A stretch of DNA of 13,274 nucleotides from Planctomycetota bacterium (GTDB lineage: Bacteria; Planctomycetota; Phycisphaerae; WQYP01), in contig JAKAZF010000021.1 of NCBI GenBank assembly GCA_021826605.1, positions 1 through 13,274 of the forward strand, read 5' to 3'. Positions 1 to 7,433 of the stretch are shown one piece after another; the stretch's first letter is position 1; each line of letters opens with the position of its first letter. Below the pieces are notes generated by a model. It did not search any database. It saw only the letters and a program-made list of their open reading frames with translations, and was not told the DNA's origin. The position numbers and the translations under genes are program-made.

Positions 1-1
1 C

Positions 2-424
2 GGAGTTCTCGGCGGCTTCCCGATGCTGAATATGAAAGTATCGCTCTTTGACGGCAGCTACCATGATGTCGATTCATCGCAGATCGCCTTTGAACAGGCC
101 GGTATTCTTGCCATGCAGGCGGCCTGCAAAAAGGCCGGTCCGGTGCTGCTTGAGCCAATCATGAAATTGCAGGTCACCACGCCCATCGAATTCGCCGGGC
201 CGGTGCAAGGTGATATTTCCAGCCGCCGCGCCATGATTGAAAATACGGAAAATCGCGGCAACACACAGGTTATTGATGCCACGGTTCCATTGGCGAATAT
301 GTTCGGATATTCCACGATTCTGCGATCACTGACGCAGGGCCGGGCGAACTACACCATGGAGCCGCACAGCTACGCCCAGGTGCCCAACCATGTGAAGGAT
401 GAAGTGCTGGCCAGCCTGAAATAA
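2..424 (+). CDS. fusA: Elongation factor G, C-terminal part (truncated by window start)
   Basis: This is the end of the GTPase that drives ribosome translocation. The reading frame is open from base 2, and the visible 140 residues cover the end of domain IV and all of domain V. Diagnostic stretches are GSYHDVDSSQIAF, PVLLEPIMKLQV and, near the end, the MFGYSTILRSLTQGRANYTMEPHSY block typical of EF-G C-termini. The protein ends ...VLASLK with TAA at 422-424. A UbiA-like gene follows almost at once, so the two may be co-transcribed. The GTPase domain lies outside the window, so whether this is the housekeeping copy or a paralogue cannot be decided here; the tail looks fully conserved. Confidence 0.95.
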   Translation, partial: GVLGGFPMLNMKVSLFDGSYHDVDSSQIAFEQAGILAMQAACKKAGPVLLEPIMKLQVTTPIEFAGPVQGDISSRRAMIENTENRGNTQVIDATVPLANMFGYSTILRSLTQGRANYTMEPHSYAQVPNHVKDEVLASLK

Positions 425-462
425 GAGTGTCAAGATTCCGATCCGCTGTTTTCGGAGTTGCC

Positions 463-1443
463 ATGGGCCGCATACTCGCTATTCTTCAAATCCTGCGACT
501 GGCGCTGTCCCTCACCGCCATTGCGGATGTGTGGACACTGATGCTCCTGCATATTCCCGGCCAACCGCCGATGAAATATCCGGTTATGCAGTGTCTTATG
601 GCGGCGCTGACATCTTTTTTCCTCTATAGCTTCGGCATGGTGCTCAATGACCTGCTGGACTCGCGGCGTGACCAACTGTTTGCGCCATGGCGCCCGATTC
701 CCAGTGGTCGGCTGGGCGTGCCCGCGGTTATCGTGCTTAGTCTGGTGCTGATGCTGCTGAGCTTGTTTTCGGCGGCGATACTGTCGTGGGTCGAACCCCT
801 GAACTTTCCAATTGCGCTCATGCTGGCGATGGGCGTGAGCCTGATGATCGTCTTTTACAACGCCGCCGGTAAATTTTTGGGATACGTCGGTTTTCTCACA
901 CTGGGATTAATTCGCGGCGTGAATTGCCTGATCGGCCGGCCCAGTGCGGACTTTTTGATTCTTTCGCTGTTTCTGTTTACCCATGTCGCGGTGGCCAGCG
1001 CTATTTCCTATCGTCTGGAATCAAAGCGGCCGCGTCTGCGAATTGCCGGGATATGGAAGCTCCTGGCTGGGGTAGCTCTGATTGATATTGTGGCTGTGTT
1101 GATCATGCTGCTACGGGGCGGCATAACGCGATCCACGCTGATGGACGCGGCCGGGCCTGCTCTGGTGGCGGTATGCTATTTTAGCTGGGCGACTCGGCAG
1201 ATATTTAATCACCATGAATTGCCCCGCAAGAGGGGCGAACGCATTATGCTCGTCGGTCTGTTTACGCTCTTTGCGTATGACGCGGCGATTCTTGCCGCCA
1301 ATCGATCATTCTCTGGAATGTTCCTGATCCTGGCGCTGGGGGCTCTAGCTTATATTCTGTTCTGGGTTATGCGGCTGGCGGGCAGTGGCATAACCATGGG
1401 ACGTCCACGCTACCGCATTCACAATGCCGCGCCATCCCAGTAA
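463..1443 (+). CDS. UbiA-like membrane prenyltransferase
   Basis: This is a polytopic membrane protein of 326 residues with about eight hydrophobic segments. It carries the UbiA-superfamily first Asp motif NDLLDSRRD (residues 62-70) followed by RPIPSGR (77-83), which in the family binds the Mg-diphosphate of a prenyl donor. The second Asp-rich motif expected in the loop after the sixth helix is not evident: the matching place reads SYRLESKRPRL. I chose ATG 463 because GGAG lies 5 bases upstream. A GTG at 427, 12 codons earlier and in frame, is possible but has no ribosome site. The sequence resembles EboC-type or 4-hydroxybenzoate polyprenyltransferase-type members, but the acceptor cannot be told. 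It lies 38 bases after fusA (2 bases if the GTG is used). Confidence 0.85.
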   Translation: MGRILAILQILRLALSLTAIADVWTLMLLHIPGQPPMKYPVMQCLMAALTSFFLYSFGMVLNDLLDSRRDQLFAPWRPIPSGRLGVPAVIVLSLVLMLLSLFSAAILSWVEPLNFPIALMLAMGVSLMIVFYNAAGKFLGYVGFLTLGLIRGVNCLIGRPSADFLILSLFLFTHVAVASAISYRLESKRPRLRIAGIWKLLAGVALIDIVAVLIMLLRGGITRSTLMDAAGPALVAVCYFSWATRQIFNHHELPRKRGERIMLVGLFTLFAYDAAILAANRSFSGMFLILALGALAYILFWVMRLAGSGITMGRPRYRIHNAAPSQ

Positions 1444-1467
1444 CAACTTCCGAGGAATCCCTGCAAT

Positions 1468-1866
1468 TTACTTTATAATTCCACGATGCTTATACACCCG
1501 CGAGCACGTCAGGCTGTAGTTCCGCACCACTCCGCGCTTGTCAAAAAGAATCACCAGTGATTTTTTTGTACCGCGAACATTGGTTTCCAGCACATTGATC
1601 ACGGGCATGAAATCGGTGGCCGTGAGATGCAATTTTGTGTAATTATATTCCCATTGCTGATTGCCTGAATCGGTGAACGTGACTTTCAATGGTCCGCCAA
1701 GTTGGGCCTTGACTTGTGCTTCCGTGGTATGGCCGCGGATGATGGTTTGCGACACCTGCGCGGGCGTAAGTTTATCAATCTGCTGGTTTCCTTGACTGGA
1801 GCATCCGCCCAGCCCCGCAGAGATCAACGCAGTAACACAGACAAACGCAAATGGTGCCGCTTTCAT
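1468..1866 (-). CDS. SmpA/OmlA (BamE)-like small lipoprotein
   Basis: A 132-residue exported lipoprotein. The N-terminus MKAAPFAFVCVTALISAGLGGCSS is a type II signal peptide with lipobox LGGC, so the mature protein should be lipidated at Cys22. The mature part has the pattern of the SmpA/OmlA fold: a helical stretch (LTPAQVSQTIIRGHTTEAQVKAQLGGP) followed by beta strands with QWEYNY and a strand ending KSLVILFDKRGVV. In Proteobacteria such proteins (BamE) belong to the outer-membrane barrel assembly complex, but this fold also occurs in unrelated lipoproteins, so the Bam role is only a possibility. AAGGAG sits 8 bases before the ATG. It is convergent with the UbiA-like gene, and no terminator is visible between them. 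Confidence 0.8.
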   Translation of the reverse strand: MKAAPFAFVCVTALISAGLGGCSSQGNQQIDKLTPAQVSQTIIRGHTTEAQVKAQLGGPLKVTFTDSGNQQWEYNYTKLHLTATDFMPVINVLETNVRGTKKSLVILFDKRGVVRNYSLTCSRVYKHRGIIK

Positions 1867-1925
1867 AACACGTACTCCTTAGATCCAAGGCGGAACAAGC
1901 CATGACCTCGCATGCACTTCACATA

Positions 1926-1953
1926 ATTGTCCAGTTTACGCCGTGAATGTCAA
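1926..1953 (-). promoter_or_regulatory. Sigma70-type promoter for the lipoprotein gene
   Basis: On the minus strand TTGACA (1953-1948) is followed after 16 bases by GACAAT (1931-1926). This gives a perfect -35 and a four-of-six -10, about 60 bases upstream of the lipoprotein ATG. Position and quality fit; no start site has been measured. Confidence 0.55.
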
Positions 1954-2572
1954 TACGCAAGCGAACAGTGTATGTGAACGGGCGTGGCAATAAATCCAGG
2001 CGTGGTGCCGAGAAGCCCCATCCCCCTTGAGTCACGCGTGCTTACGCCGCGCGTTTTCCGCGGCAGGCGTCGGAGTTGAAAAAGTAGAAGGTAGACCGCC
2101 GGGATTGCCTCATCTTGCGAAAGCATCATATAGTGCCAGCCTTAAGTGCTCTACTGCTCAATTCTCTGTTTTCTGCTCTGCGGCCGCTGCCCTGCAGCGT
2201 TGGCTGCCAACGGTTAACCGCGTGTGCCCACACCGCGTGTCTGCGTCAACTCGTGAGCGGCGGGATGGAAACACCGGTTGAGCGTGAAGATTGAAACAAG
2301 CGGAGTTTATGAGAGTTCCGAGCAATGCGTCGGCAGACGGACACGCCCGCCGATGCCATCAACGGATTGGCCAATACCGCATGGATGCGATGAGAATGCG
2401 GTGAATAATTCGCGAACGATTTTCCGGCTCCGATTGCTCGCATCCTCCGACCACCTCTGCCCTCTCATGGTTCAATAACGTTGTGGCGGTCGTAACGTTG
2501 TGTCGTCGCGGTGAAGTTGCGCGGCTTGTTGTCATTGTTGCTTCGGTTTGCATTCATATTAACGTGCATAAT
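1954..2572. other. Gene-free stretch
   Basis: About 620 bases between the lipoprotein promoter and the terminator of the P-II gene hold no convincing gene. Short open frames here have no ribosome sites and low-complexity or Ser/Arg/Pro-rich translations. I looked for RNase P RNA, SRP RNA, tmRNA and tRNA signatures and saw none. Small repeats occur: TAACGTTGTG at 2476-2485 and 2493-2502, and CCGCGTGT twice near 2219-2241. Confidence 0.6.
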
Positions 2573-2612
2573 AAAAACGATCCCCCACCATGTAGGGTGG
2601 AGGATCGTTTTT
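2573..2612 (-). terminator. Rho-independent terminator after the P-II gene
   Basis: An 11-bp stem (2573-2583 with 2602-2612) is extended by five more pairs (2585-2589 with 2596-2600), with a 6-base loop. The single C/A mismatch on the plus strand becomes a G-U pair on the minus-strand RNA, so the hairpin is fully paired in the sense that serves glnB. A run of five U follows on the minus strand. A T-rich tract on the other side means it may also stop plus-strand transcription. Confidence 0.85.
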
Positions 2613-2678
2613 GTTTATTTTCCGGTAGCTGAAATTCACGATGTACCGAGACTTGCTACGGCGCAACGTGACGGCGGC

Positions 2679-3032
2679 TTAGATCGCTTCACCGCCCGCC
2701 GTGCCATCGCTGACGCGGATGACATTTTCCAGAGCTACAACAAAAATTTTGCCGTCACCGATCTGCCCCTTTCCACCGGGACCGCTGCGGGCGGCCTTGA
2801 TGATGGCGTCAGTGGTCGGCTTGACAAAGTTTTCGTTGACCGCGATTTCCAGGCGTACCTTGCGAATCAGGTTGACCTGCAGGGCTTGGCCGCGGAAATA
2901 TTCCGTATGGCCTTTTTGTCGGCCATAGCCCTGGACATCGCTGACCGTCAGGCGAAATACTTCGACATCCGTAAGGGCCTGTTTCACCGCTTCAAGGCGA
3001 TGGGGTTGAATAATTGCCACAATCAATTTCAT
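2679..3032 (-). CDS. glnB: Nitrogen regulatory protein P-II
   Basis: A 117-residue P-II signal protein that senses ATP/ADP and 2-oxoglutarate and typically docks on Amt channels. Start MKLIVAIIQPHRLEAVKQAL, T-loop region GYGRQKGHTEYFRG and end IGDGKIFVVALENVIRV are all typical. Gln39 and Lys58 (E. coli numbering), used for 2-oxoglutarate binding in the family, are present. Position 51, the uridylylated Tyr in E. coli GlnB/GlnK, is Leu, and position 49 is Gln. The B-loop carries an extra Gly-rich stretch (SGPGGKGQIGDGK) about five residues longer than in E. coli. GGAG stands 8 bases before the ATG. An upstream in-frame ATG would have to run through the hairpin at 3059-3096 and is rejected. It lies downstream of amtB1, so it could equally be called glnK. 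Confidence 0.93.
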   Translation of the reverse strand: MKLIVAIIQPHRLEAVKQALTDVEVFRLTVSDVQGYGRQKGHTEYFRGQALQVNLIRKVRLEIAVNENFVKPTTDAIIKAARSGPGGKGQIGDGKIFVVALENVIRVSDGTAGGEAI

Positions 3033-3058
3033 TGAGAATTCTCCATATCGGGTTTCAT

Positions 3059-3096
3059 AAAAAGCCCCCGCCCAAGGACCCGCCCGGGGCGGGGGC
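3059..3096 (-). terminator. GC-rich terminator or attenuator between amtB1 and glnB
   Basis: On the minus strand a perfect 10-bp stem, GCCCCCGCCC with GGGCGGGGGC (3096-3087 and 3073-3064), encloses a 13-base loop and is followed by five U (3063-3059). It lies 29 bases after the amtB1 stop and 27 bases before the P-II ATG. It has the full form of an intrinsic terminator, so the downstream gene needs read-through, processing or its own promoter. Confidence 0.75.
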
Positions 3097-3124
3097 ATTG
3101 ATCAACAACTTATAGACTGCCAGG

Positions 3125-4654
3125 TCAGGTGCCACCAAAGGGCATGGCCACCGATTGTTCGGGGAAGGTGTTGGTATCCAAGCCAACCTCCCCGTGGATG
3201 CCCAAGTCCAACCCTTCAATTTCCACCTGCTCGGATACACGGATTTCCATGAACAGCTTCATCACGAAGATGATAATCGCCGTCACGACTCCCGAATACA
3301 CAACCGCATCGCCTGCGGCGAGTATCTGAAGCAATACCTGGTGGAAGTTGCCGTCGATCCAGCCCGCAACGCCTTGCGGCACACCGGCGGCATTTTGGGG
3401 ACCGGCAAGGCCGTAGGAAATCGCCGTGCTGGCGAACACACCAGTCAGAACCGCACCAAGGAATCCACCGACGGCATGTACACCGAAGGCATCCAAAGCG
3501 TCATCATAACCGAATATGGTCTTGATCTGGGCACCCCAGTAGCAAACAATACCGGCGGCCAGGCCAATCAGCGGTGATGACCAGAGCGCGACATATCCGC
3601 AAGCCGGTGTGATCGCGACCAAGCCAGCCACAAATCCTGAAGCCATGCCCAGGCTGGTGGCGCGACGATGGTGCATCCATTCAGCGAAGTTCCAGGCCAG
3701 ACCGGCCATGGCGGTGGCAACCGTGGTGTTAAGAAACGCGGCGCAGGCCAGACCGTTGGCGGCATTGGCTGAACCGGCATTAAAACCATACCAGCCAAAC
3801 CAGAGCAGGCCAGCACCCGTTAAGGTGTTAAAGAGCGAGTTGGGCTGAATCACGTTCGGAAAGCCTTTGCGTTTTCCGATCATGAGAGCGGCAACCAAGC
3901 CGGACACACCCGATGAAATATGTACAACCGTACCGCCGGCGAAGTCCACAGCGCCGCGCTGCGCCAACCAACCATTGCCCCAGATAAAGTGGGCCAATGG
4001 ATCGTACACCAGCGTACCCCAGAGAAGAATAAAGAGGCACCATGCACCATATTTCATACGTTCCGCGATGGATCCGGCGATAAGGGCCGGGGTAATGACC
4101 GCAAACATGGCCTGAAACATGTTGAAAATGGTTTCCGGCACGGGGAACTGCCCGCCGGCGGGAGCGCCCGCGACTCCGGTGATCGCATTGATCGGATCAA
4201 CTCCCAGCATCAATAATCGACTGGGATCCCATCCGATAAACAATTGCAACGTGTGATTTGTTGATGTCCCGAAGGACAACATATATCCGAACAAAAACCA
4301 CTGTACGATTATGACTCCCAAAGCCGAGTATGAGGTCATCATGGTGGCCAGGAAGTTCTTCTTCCGGACAATACCACCGTAATACAGTGCCAGACCTGGC
4401 ATCATAATCATGACCAGGGCGGTTGCCGCAAGCATCCATGCGGTACTGCCCGTGTCATAGGTCTGCTGTGCCCAAGCTCCAGTCACAGGAGCGGGGGCCG
4501 TTGCGGTCGCTGCCGGTGCGGTTGCGGCCGGCGCAGTCGCGGCGACTGCCGTCTGCGCATATAAATGTCCAGCCATAGTCATTACGAGCACAACCGCGGC
4601 CAAGCCGAACATCCACCGGGCTGTGCTTGCTCTTGCGAGTCTTCTGAAACCCAT
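3125..4654 (-). CDS. amtB: Ammonium transporter, AmtB type, with signal peptide
   Basis: A 509-residue ammonium channel of the inner membrane, expected as a trimer with eleven helices per subunit. Residues 1-34 form a signal peptide (core GLAAVVLVMTMAG, end YAQ), then comes a tether built on repeated AATAP (about residues 36-57), then the channel. Family residues are visible: Asp238 in GAVDFAGG, the first pore His at 245 (TVVHISSG), GFNAGSA with Ser295, and the second pore His at 393 (FGVHAVGG). The C-terminus VEIEGLDLGIHGE is the tail that P-II proteins contact in the E. coli complex. ATG 4654 has GGAGG 8 bases upstream and begins the signal peptide. An in-frame ATG at 4753 also has AAGGAG but would put 33 odd residues before it. 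glnB follows. Confidence 0.93.
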   Translation of the reverse strand: MGFRRLARASTARWMFGLAAVVLVMTMAGHLYAQTAVAATAPAATAPAATATAPAPVTGAWAQQTYDTGSTAWMLAATALVMIMMPGLALYYGGIVRKKNFLATMMTSYSALGVIIVQWFLFGYMLSFGTSTNHTLQLFIGWDPSRLLMLGVDPINAITGVAGAPAGGQFPVPETIFNMFQAMFAVITPALIAGSIAERMKYGAWCLFILLWGTLVYDPLAHFIWGNGWLAQRGAVDFAGGTVVHISSGVSGLVAALMIGKRKGFPNVIQPNSLFNTLTGAGLLWFGWYGFNAGSANAANGLACAAFLNTTVATAMAGLAWNFAEWMHHRRATSLGMASGFVAGLVAITPACGYVALWSSPLIGLAAGIVCYWGAQIKTIFGYDDALDAFGVHAVGGFLGAVLTGVFASTAISYGLAGPQNAAGVPQGVAGWIDGNFHQVLLQILAAGDAVVYSGVVTAIIIFVMKLFMEIRVSEQVEIEGLDLGIHGEVGLDTNTFPEQSVAMPFGGT

Positions 4655-4872
4655 TAACAGTTCCTCCAAAGAACTATTCCGGAAAAAACTTCCCGGCCCC
4701 GTCGCACCGCACGACGGACCGTTTTGTCTGATTTGTCTGGGAAGGCAATCCATGCAATCTCCTTGTGTAAACAAAACTTTCCACATCAGGCCACCAGCGG
4801 ACCAACCGCTGATTCGCCGTTGACACACAAACATATTCAACTGGACTGAGGGTTGGGATTATTCTACTGGTA
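4655..4872 (-). promoter_or_regulatory. Structured amtB1 leader with a second in-frame start
   Basis: Reading towards amtB1, AAGGAG and ATG (4753-4751) open a frame that continues without stop into amtB1. Within it lie the hairpin CCGTCG-loop-CGACGG (roughly 4721-4703), then a weaker CCGGGAAG...TTCCGG hairpin with six U in its loop side (about 4697-4678), then the GGAGG used for ATG 4654. This may be a leader peptide or attenuator region, or simply the 5' untranslated region. I found no convincing sigma70 or sigma54 promoter in it. Confidence 0.35.
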
Positions 4873-5310
4873 TCAGGAGAGCCGATAGAAATTGGGCTTC
4901 CCGTCTGAACTTGACACATTATTACTGGTATTTTCAGATGTGGATATATTGGCATTGATGGAAATTGCCGTTGATTGCGCCAGCCATTGTGATCGCGCGA
5001 TTTCCAGGGCGACTGGAATCGAAGCATCCGTGCGAAACGCCAGGTCCGTGGCACCACTGATTTGGTTCATGCCGTGCTTCGTGGGCACGGATGAATTTCG
5101 GATCGCACAAAATACTCCAAGCATGCATAAATGGTGGCTCGTCGTCTCGTCGATGGCTTGCATACCCATGCCGCTTGAAGAGGCCTGATGCATAGCCGAG
5201 ACACTGCGGAGCACAGCCACATGCGCGTGTGAAGAAGGAACTCGCGCCATATTCATAAAGAAAGTGAGCACAACCAGTGTCGCCACCAGAAGTTCCCAGG
5301 AATCGAGCAT
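4873..5310 (-). CDS. Hypothetical protein with one N-terminal membrane segment
   Basis: I do not recognise this protein. From ATG 5310 it has 145 residues: a hydrophobic segment (about residues 5-22, LLVATLVVLTFFMNMA), then a polar Ser/Thr/His/Met-rich part with several Cys, ending NVSSSDGKPNFYRLS. Codon choice after 5310 (CTG, GTG, GCC, ATC frequent) looks like that of the neighbouring genes. The frame stays open upstream to an ATG at 5565, giving 230 residues, but that extension is richer in Arg/Gln/Trp and has no ribosome site. The 5310 start also has only a weak site (GGAAAAAAAG). The gene would lie about 220 bases upstream of amtB1 and could share its transcript. It may be a spurious ORF. 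Confidence 0.4.
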   Translation of the reverse strand: MLDSWELLVATLVVLTFFMNMARVPSSHAHVAVLRSVSAMHQASSSGMGMQAIDETTSHHLCMLGVFCAIRNSSVPTKHGMNQISGATDLAFRTDASIPVALEIARSQWLAQSTAISINANISTSENTSNNVSSSDGKPNFYRLS

Positions 5311-5569
5311 AATTTTCACTTTTTTTCCGTTCACCACAACCCAGCAGATATGCTTTTGGACAACCGACTGTCCGAATGCAACATTTGATGGGCCAGGCTC
5401 GATTCCCTGATGTTGTTGTCGGCGACTTTGGTACACAACTGCTCCAAACCAACTCATCGCCCGGATAATATTTATCATCCGAGCACCACCCCGCATCATG
5501 CGGGTGATCGGCGTCCATTCCGATCGACAGAACCGAACGTAAGGAAAGATGGCTCGTTTCCGCATCCAT

Positions 5570-5811
5570 GTAGCCTAGCCATCGTACCGAACAAACTTCG
5601 GCAACTGACTATGATTAAGCAATTACTGTGCCAGAAAAACAGACAGCCACCGAAAATATAGGCAAACTGCCAAAAATTGGGGTATTAATGATTAAATTTA
5701 TTGCGAAGCTACGTCACATAGTTAATCACTACGCTTAAAAAATAGTCATTGGACATGATAATGGTGAATATAAGCCATATATGCGAACCAATCTGCCAGC
5801 AAACTGTGCAC
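5570..5811. other. AT-rich gene-free stretch
   Basis: This gap between the hypothetical ORF and the amtB2 terminator is clearly more AT-rich than its surroundings, with tracts such as ATTAATGATTAAATTTATT (5684-5702). It would be the natural place for the promoter of the 5310/amtB1 transcript, but no hexamer pair with proper spacing stood out on the minus strand. Confidence 0.4.
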
Positions 5812-5848
5812 AAAAAAAGGGCGGCCAAGGTTAAATCCTTGACCGCCC
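5812..5848 (-). terminator. Rho-independent terminator after amtB2
   Basis: A 12-bp stem (5819-5830 with 5837-5848) encloses the 6-base loop TTAAAT. The one plus-strand mismatch is a G-U pair on the minus-strand RNA, so the stem is complete there. Seven U (5818-5812) follow directly. This closes the amtB2 transcript about 55 bases after its stop codon and makes amtB2 and amtB1 separate transcription units. Confidence 0.9.
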
Positions 5849-5902
5849 GAAATTGCGGCTGAAGTTACTTCGTTCGCCGTTGAGACGAACGATGATTCCG
5901 TA

Positions 5903-7399
5903 TCAGGCCGTCACCAATGCTTCCTCTTCATCTTCTTCATCGGCCAGGCCATACGCCTGTTCACCATGCACGGCATGGTCGCCAATTTCCAAATCTGCAT
6001 CGGACATGCGGAGAGGTACGAAGAGCTTGATGAAGTAAAGAATCGCGACCGTGGCGACGACATTCAACGCAATGATGAAAGCCGCACCCCATAGCTGCAA
6101 TTGTAACTGGTGAATGCCACCACCGTAGAACAGCCCACCATTGGTGTTTACACATGCAAAAGCGCTTTCGCCTTCCACTGTGGCCAACAAGCCTACAAGC
6201 AGGCCGCCGGTAAGCCCGGCTACGCCGTGTGTATGTATGACGCCCAAGCAATCGTCCACTCTCTTGAATATGGCCAATTTGCTGCCCAGGATGTTCATGG
6301 TGAACCAGGGAATGGTTCCAGCGCACAAGCCAACCAGCAATGCCCCGTATCCATTGCACACACCGGCAGATGGCGTAATGGCCACTAATCCGGCAATCAT
6401 ACCGTTGACAGCTCCAAGTGCCGATGGCTTGCCGTAACGGAAGTAGTCACAGCACATCCATGTTAAAAGAGCCATTGCGGTAGCGACGTTCGTGTTGAGA
6501 ACGGCCACAGCGGCGTCGGCATTGGCCGAATACGGGTCGCCACCATTGAAGCCGTTCCATCCGAGCCAGACCAAGCCGGCCCCAGCCAACACCATGAGGA
6601 TATTGTTGGCCTTAAAATTGGTCCGGTCTTTTTTAAGACGCGGACCGATAATGGCGGCGGCAGTAAATCCACTGATACCGGCTGCCAGGTGAATCACATA
6701 TCCACCTGAATAGTCGATAACGCCCCATTGAGCCAGCCAACCACCACCCCACAAGCTGAAGGCACCGATCACGTAGGAGAAGGTGAGCCAAAGCGGAACA
6801 AACATCATCCAGGCCACAAAACTCATACGACCAAATAGTGATCCAGCGATAAGGATCAACGTAATGGCGGCAAATACAAATTGAAAGTACACCATTGCCG
6901 ACATCGGAAACGCAGCTGTAGCAAATGGGGAAGCCGGGTTAGGTCCTGGCACGATGGCCTGCCCCAGCTCATTCATAATGCTGGCCGCAGGTCCGGGATG
7001 TCCTAAGAAAGAAGTCCATTCCGGGCCGAATCCCATATTGTAGGCCCAGAGTAACCATGCGATCAGCACGGCTGAAAACGCATAGAAAACCATAAACGCG
7101 GAATTGATTGCCCACTTTTTCTTAACCACGCCGCCGTACAAAATGGCCAGTCCAGGAATGCTTTGCATACCCACAATCGTGGCGGCAATTAATTGCCAGC
7201 AGGTGTCCCCGTGACTAAGCCACGTTGGAGTCGCATAATTTGGTGCTGCCGGAGCCGAAGCCGCAGGAGCGGAGGCAGCCGGAGCGGGTGCCACCGTTTG
7301 TGCCAATAGTGGGCCGGCGTACAGCGCCAGCATCAGAAGGAGTGAACCAATTGACCACCAGCGCAGTCGTTTCTGAGTAAAAAAGTTGCTTAAATCCAT
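5903..7399 (-). CDS. amt: Ammonium transporter, AMT2-like subfamily, with signal peptide
   Basis: A 498-residue Amt/Mep/Rh-family channel, paralogue of the product of 3125-4654 but of a different subfamily. Residues 1-34 look like a signal peptide (core IGSLLLMLALYAG, end LLAQ), followed by an Ala/Pro-rich tether with AASAP repeats (about 36-53). Pore residues are kept: Asp229 in VIDYSGGYVIH, first His 237, and second His 391 in IHTHGVAGLTGG. The signature GFNGGDPY (283-290), with Asp in place of the Ser of GFNAGSA, is that of plant AMT2-like and related bacterial channels. The C-terminal tail is strongly acidic (DEEDEEE). The start has GAGG 10 bases upstream. Terminator at 5812-5848. No P-II gene is attached to this copy. 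Confidence 0.92.
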   Translation of the reverse strand: MDLSNFFTQKRLRWWSIGSLLLMLALYAGPLLAQTVAPAPAASAPAASAPAAPNYATPTWLSHGDTCWQLIAATIVGMQSIPGLAILYGGVVKKKWAINSAFMVFYAFSAVLIAWLLWAYNMGFGPEWTSFLGHPGPAASIMNELGQAIVPGPNPASPFATAAFPMSAMVYFQFVFAAITLILIAGSLFGRMSFVAWMMFVPLWLTFSYVIGAFSLWGGGWLAQWGVIDYSGGYVIHLAAGISGFTAAAIIGPRLKKDRTNFKANNILMVLAGAGLVWLGWNGFNGGDPYSANADAAVAVLNTNVATAMALLTWMCCDYFRYGKPSALGAVNGMIAGLVAITPSAGVCNGYGALLVGLCAGTIPWFTMNILGSKLAIFKRVDDCLGVIHTHGVAGLTGGLLVGLLATVEGESAFACVNTNGGLFYGGGIHQLQLQLWGAAFIIALNVVATVAILYFIKLFVPLRMSDADLEIGDHAVHGEQAYGLADEEDEEEALVTA

Positions 7400-7433
7400 A
7401 CTCTGATTACCTCATTAAAATTGTTTGTCGCAG

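Noticed and set aside
2027..2281. 84-codon open frame on the plus strand in the gene-free region
   Set aside because: No ribosome site, Ser/Ala/Arg-rich translation without any domain look, and no neighbour it would fit with.
4819..4939. Two plus-strand TTGACA boxes (4819 and 4910) as promoters
   Set aside because: No acceptable -10 at proper spacing (best is TCAGAT after the second) and no plus-strand gene follows.
4934..5569. 211-codon minus-strand frame overlapping the hypothetical ORF
   Set aside because: Very rich in Cys, His, Trp and Arg, as expected for a shadow frame; the overlapping frame ending at 4873 has better codon use.
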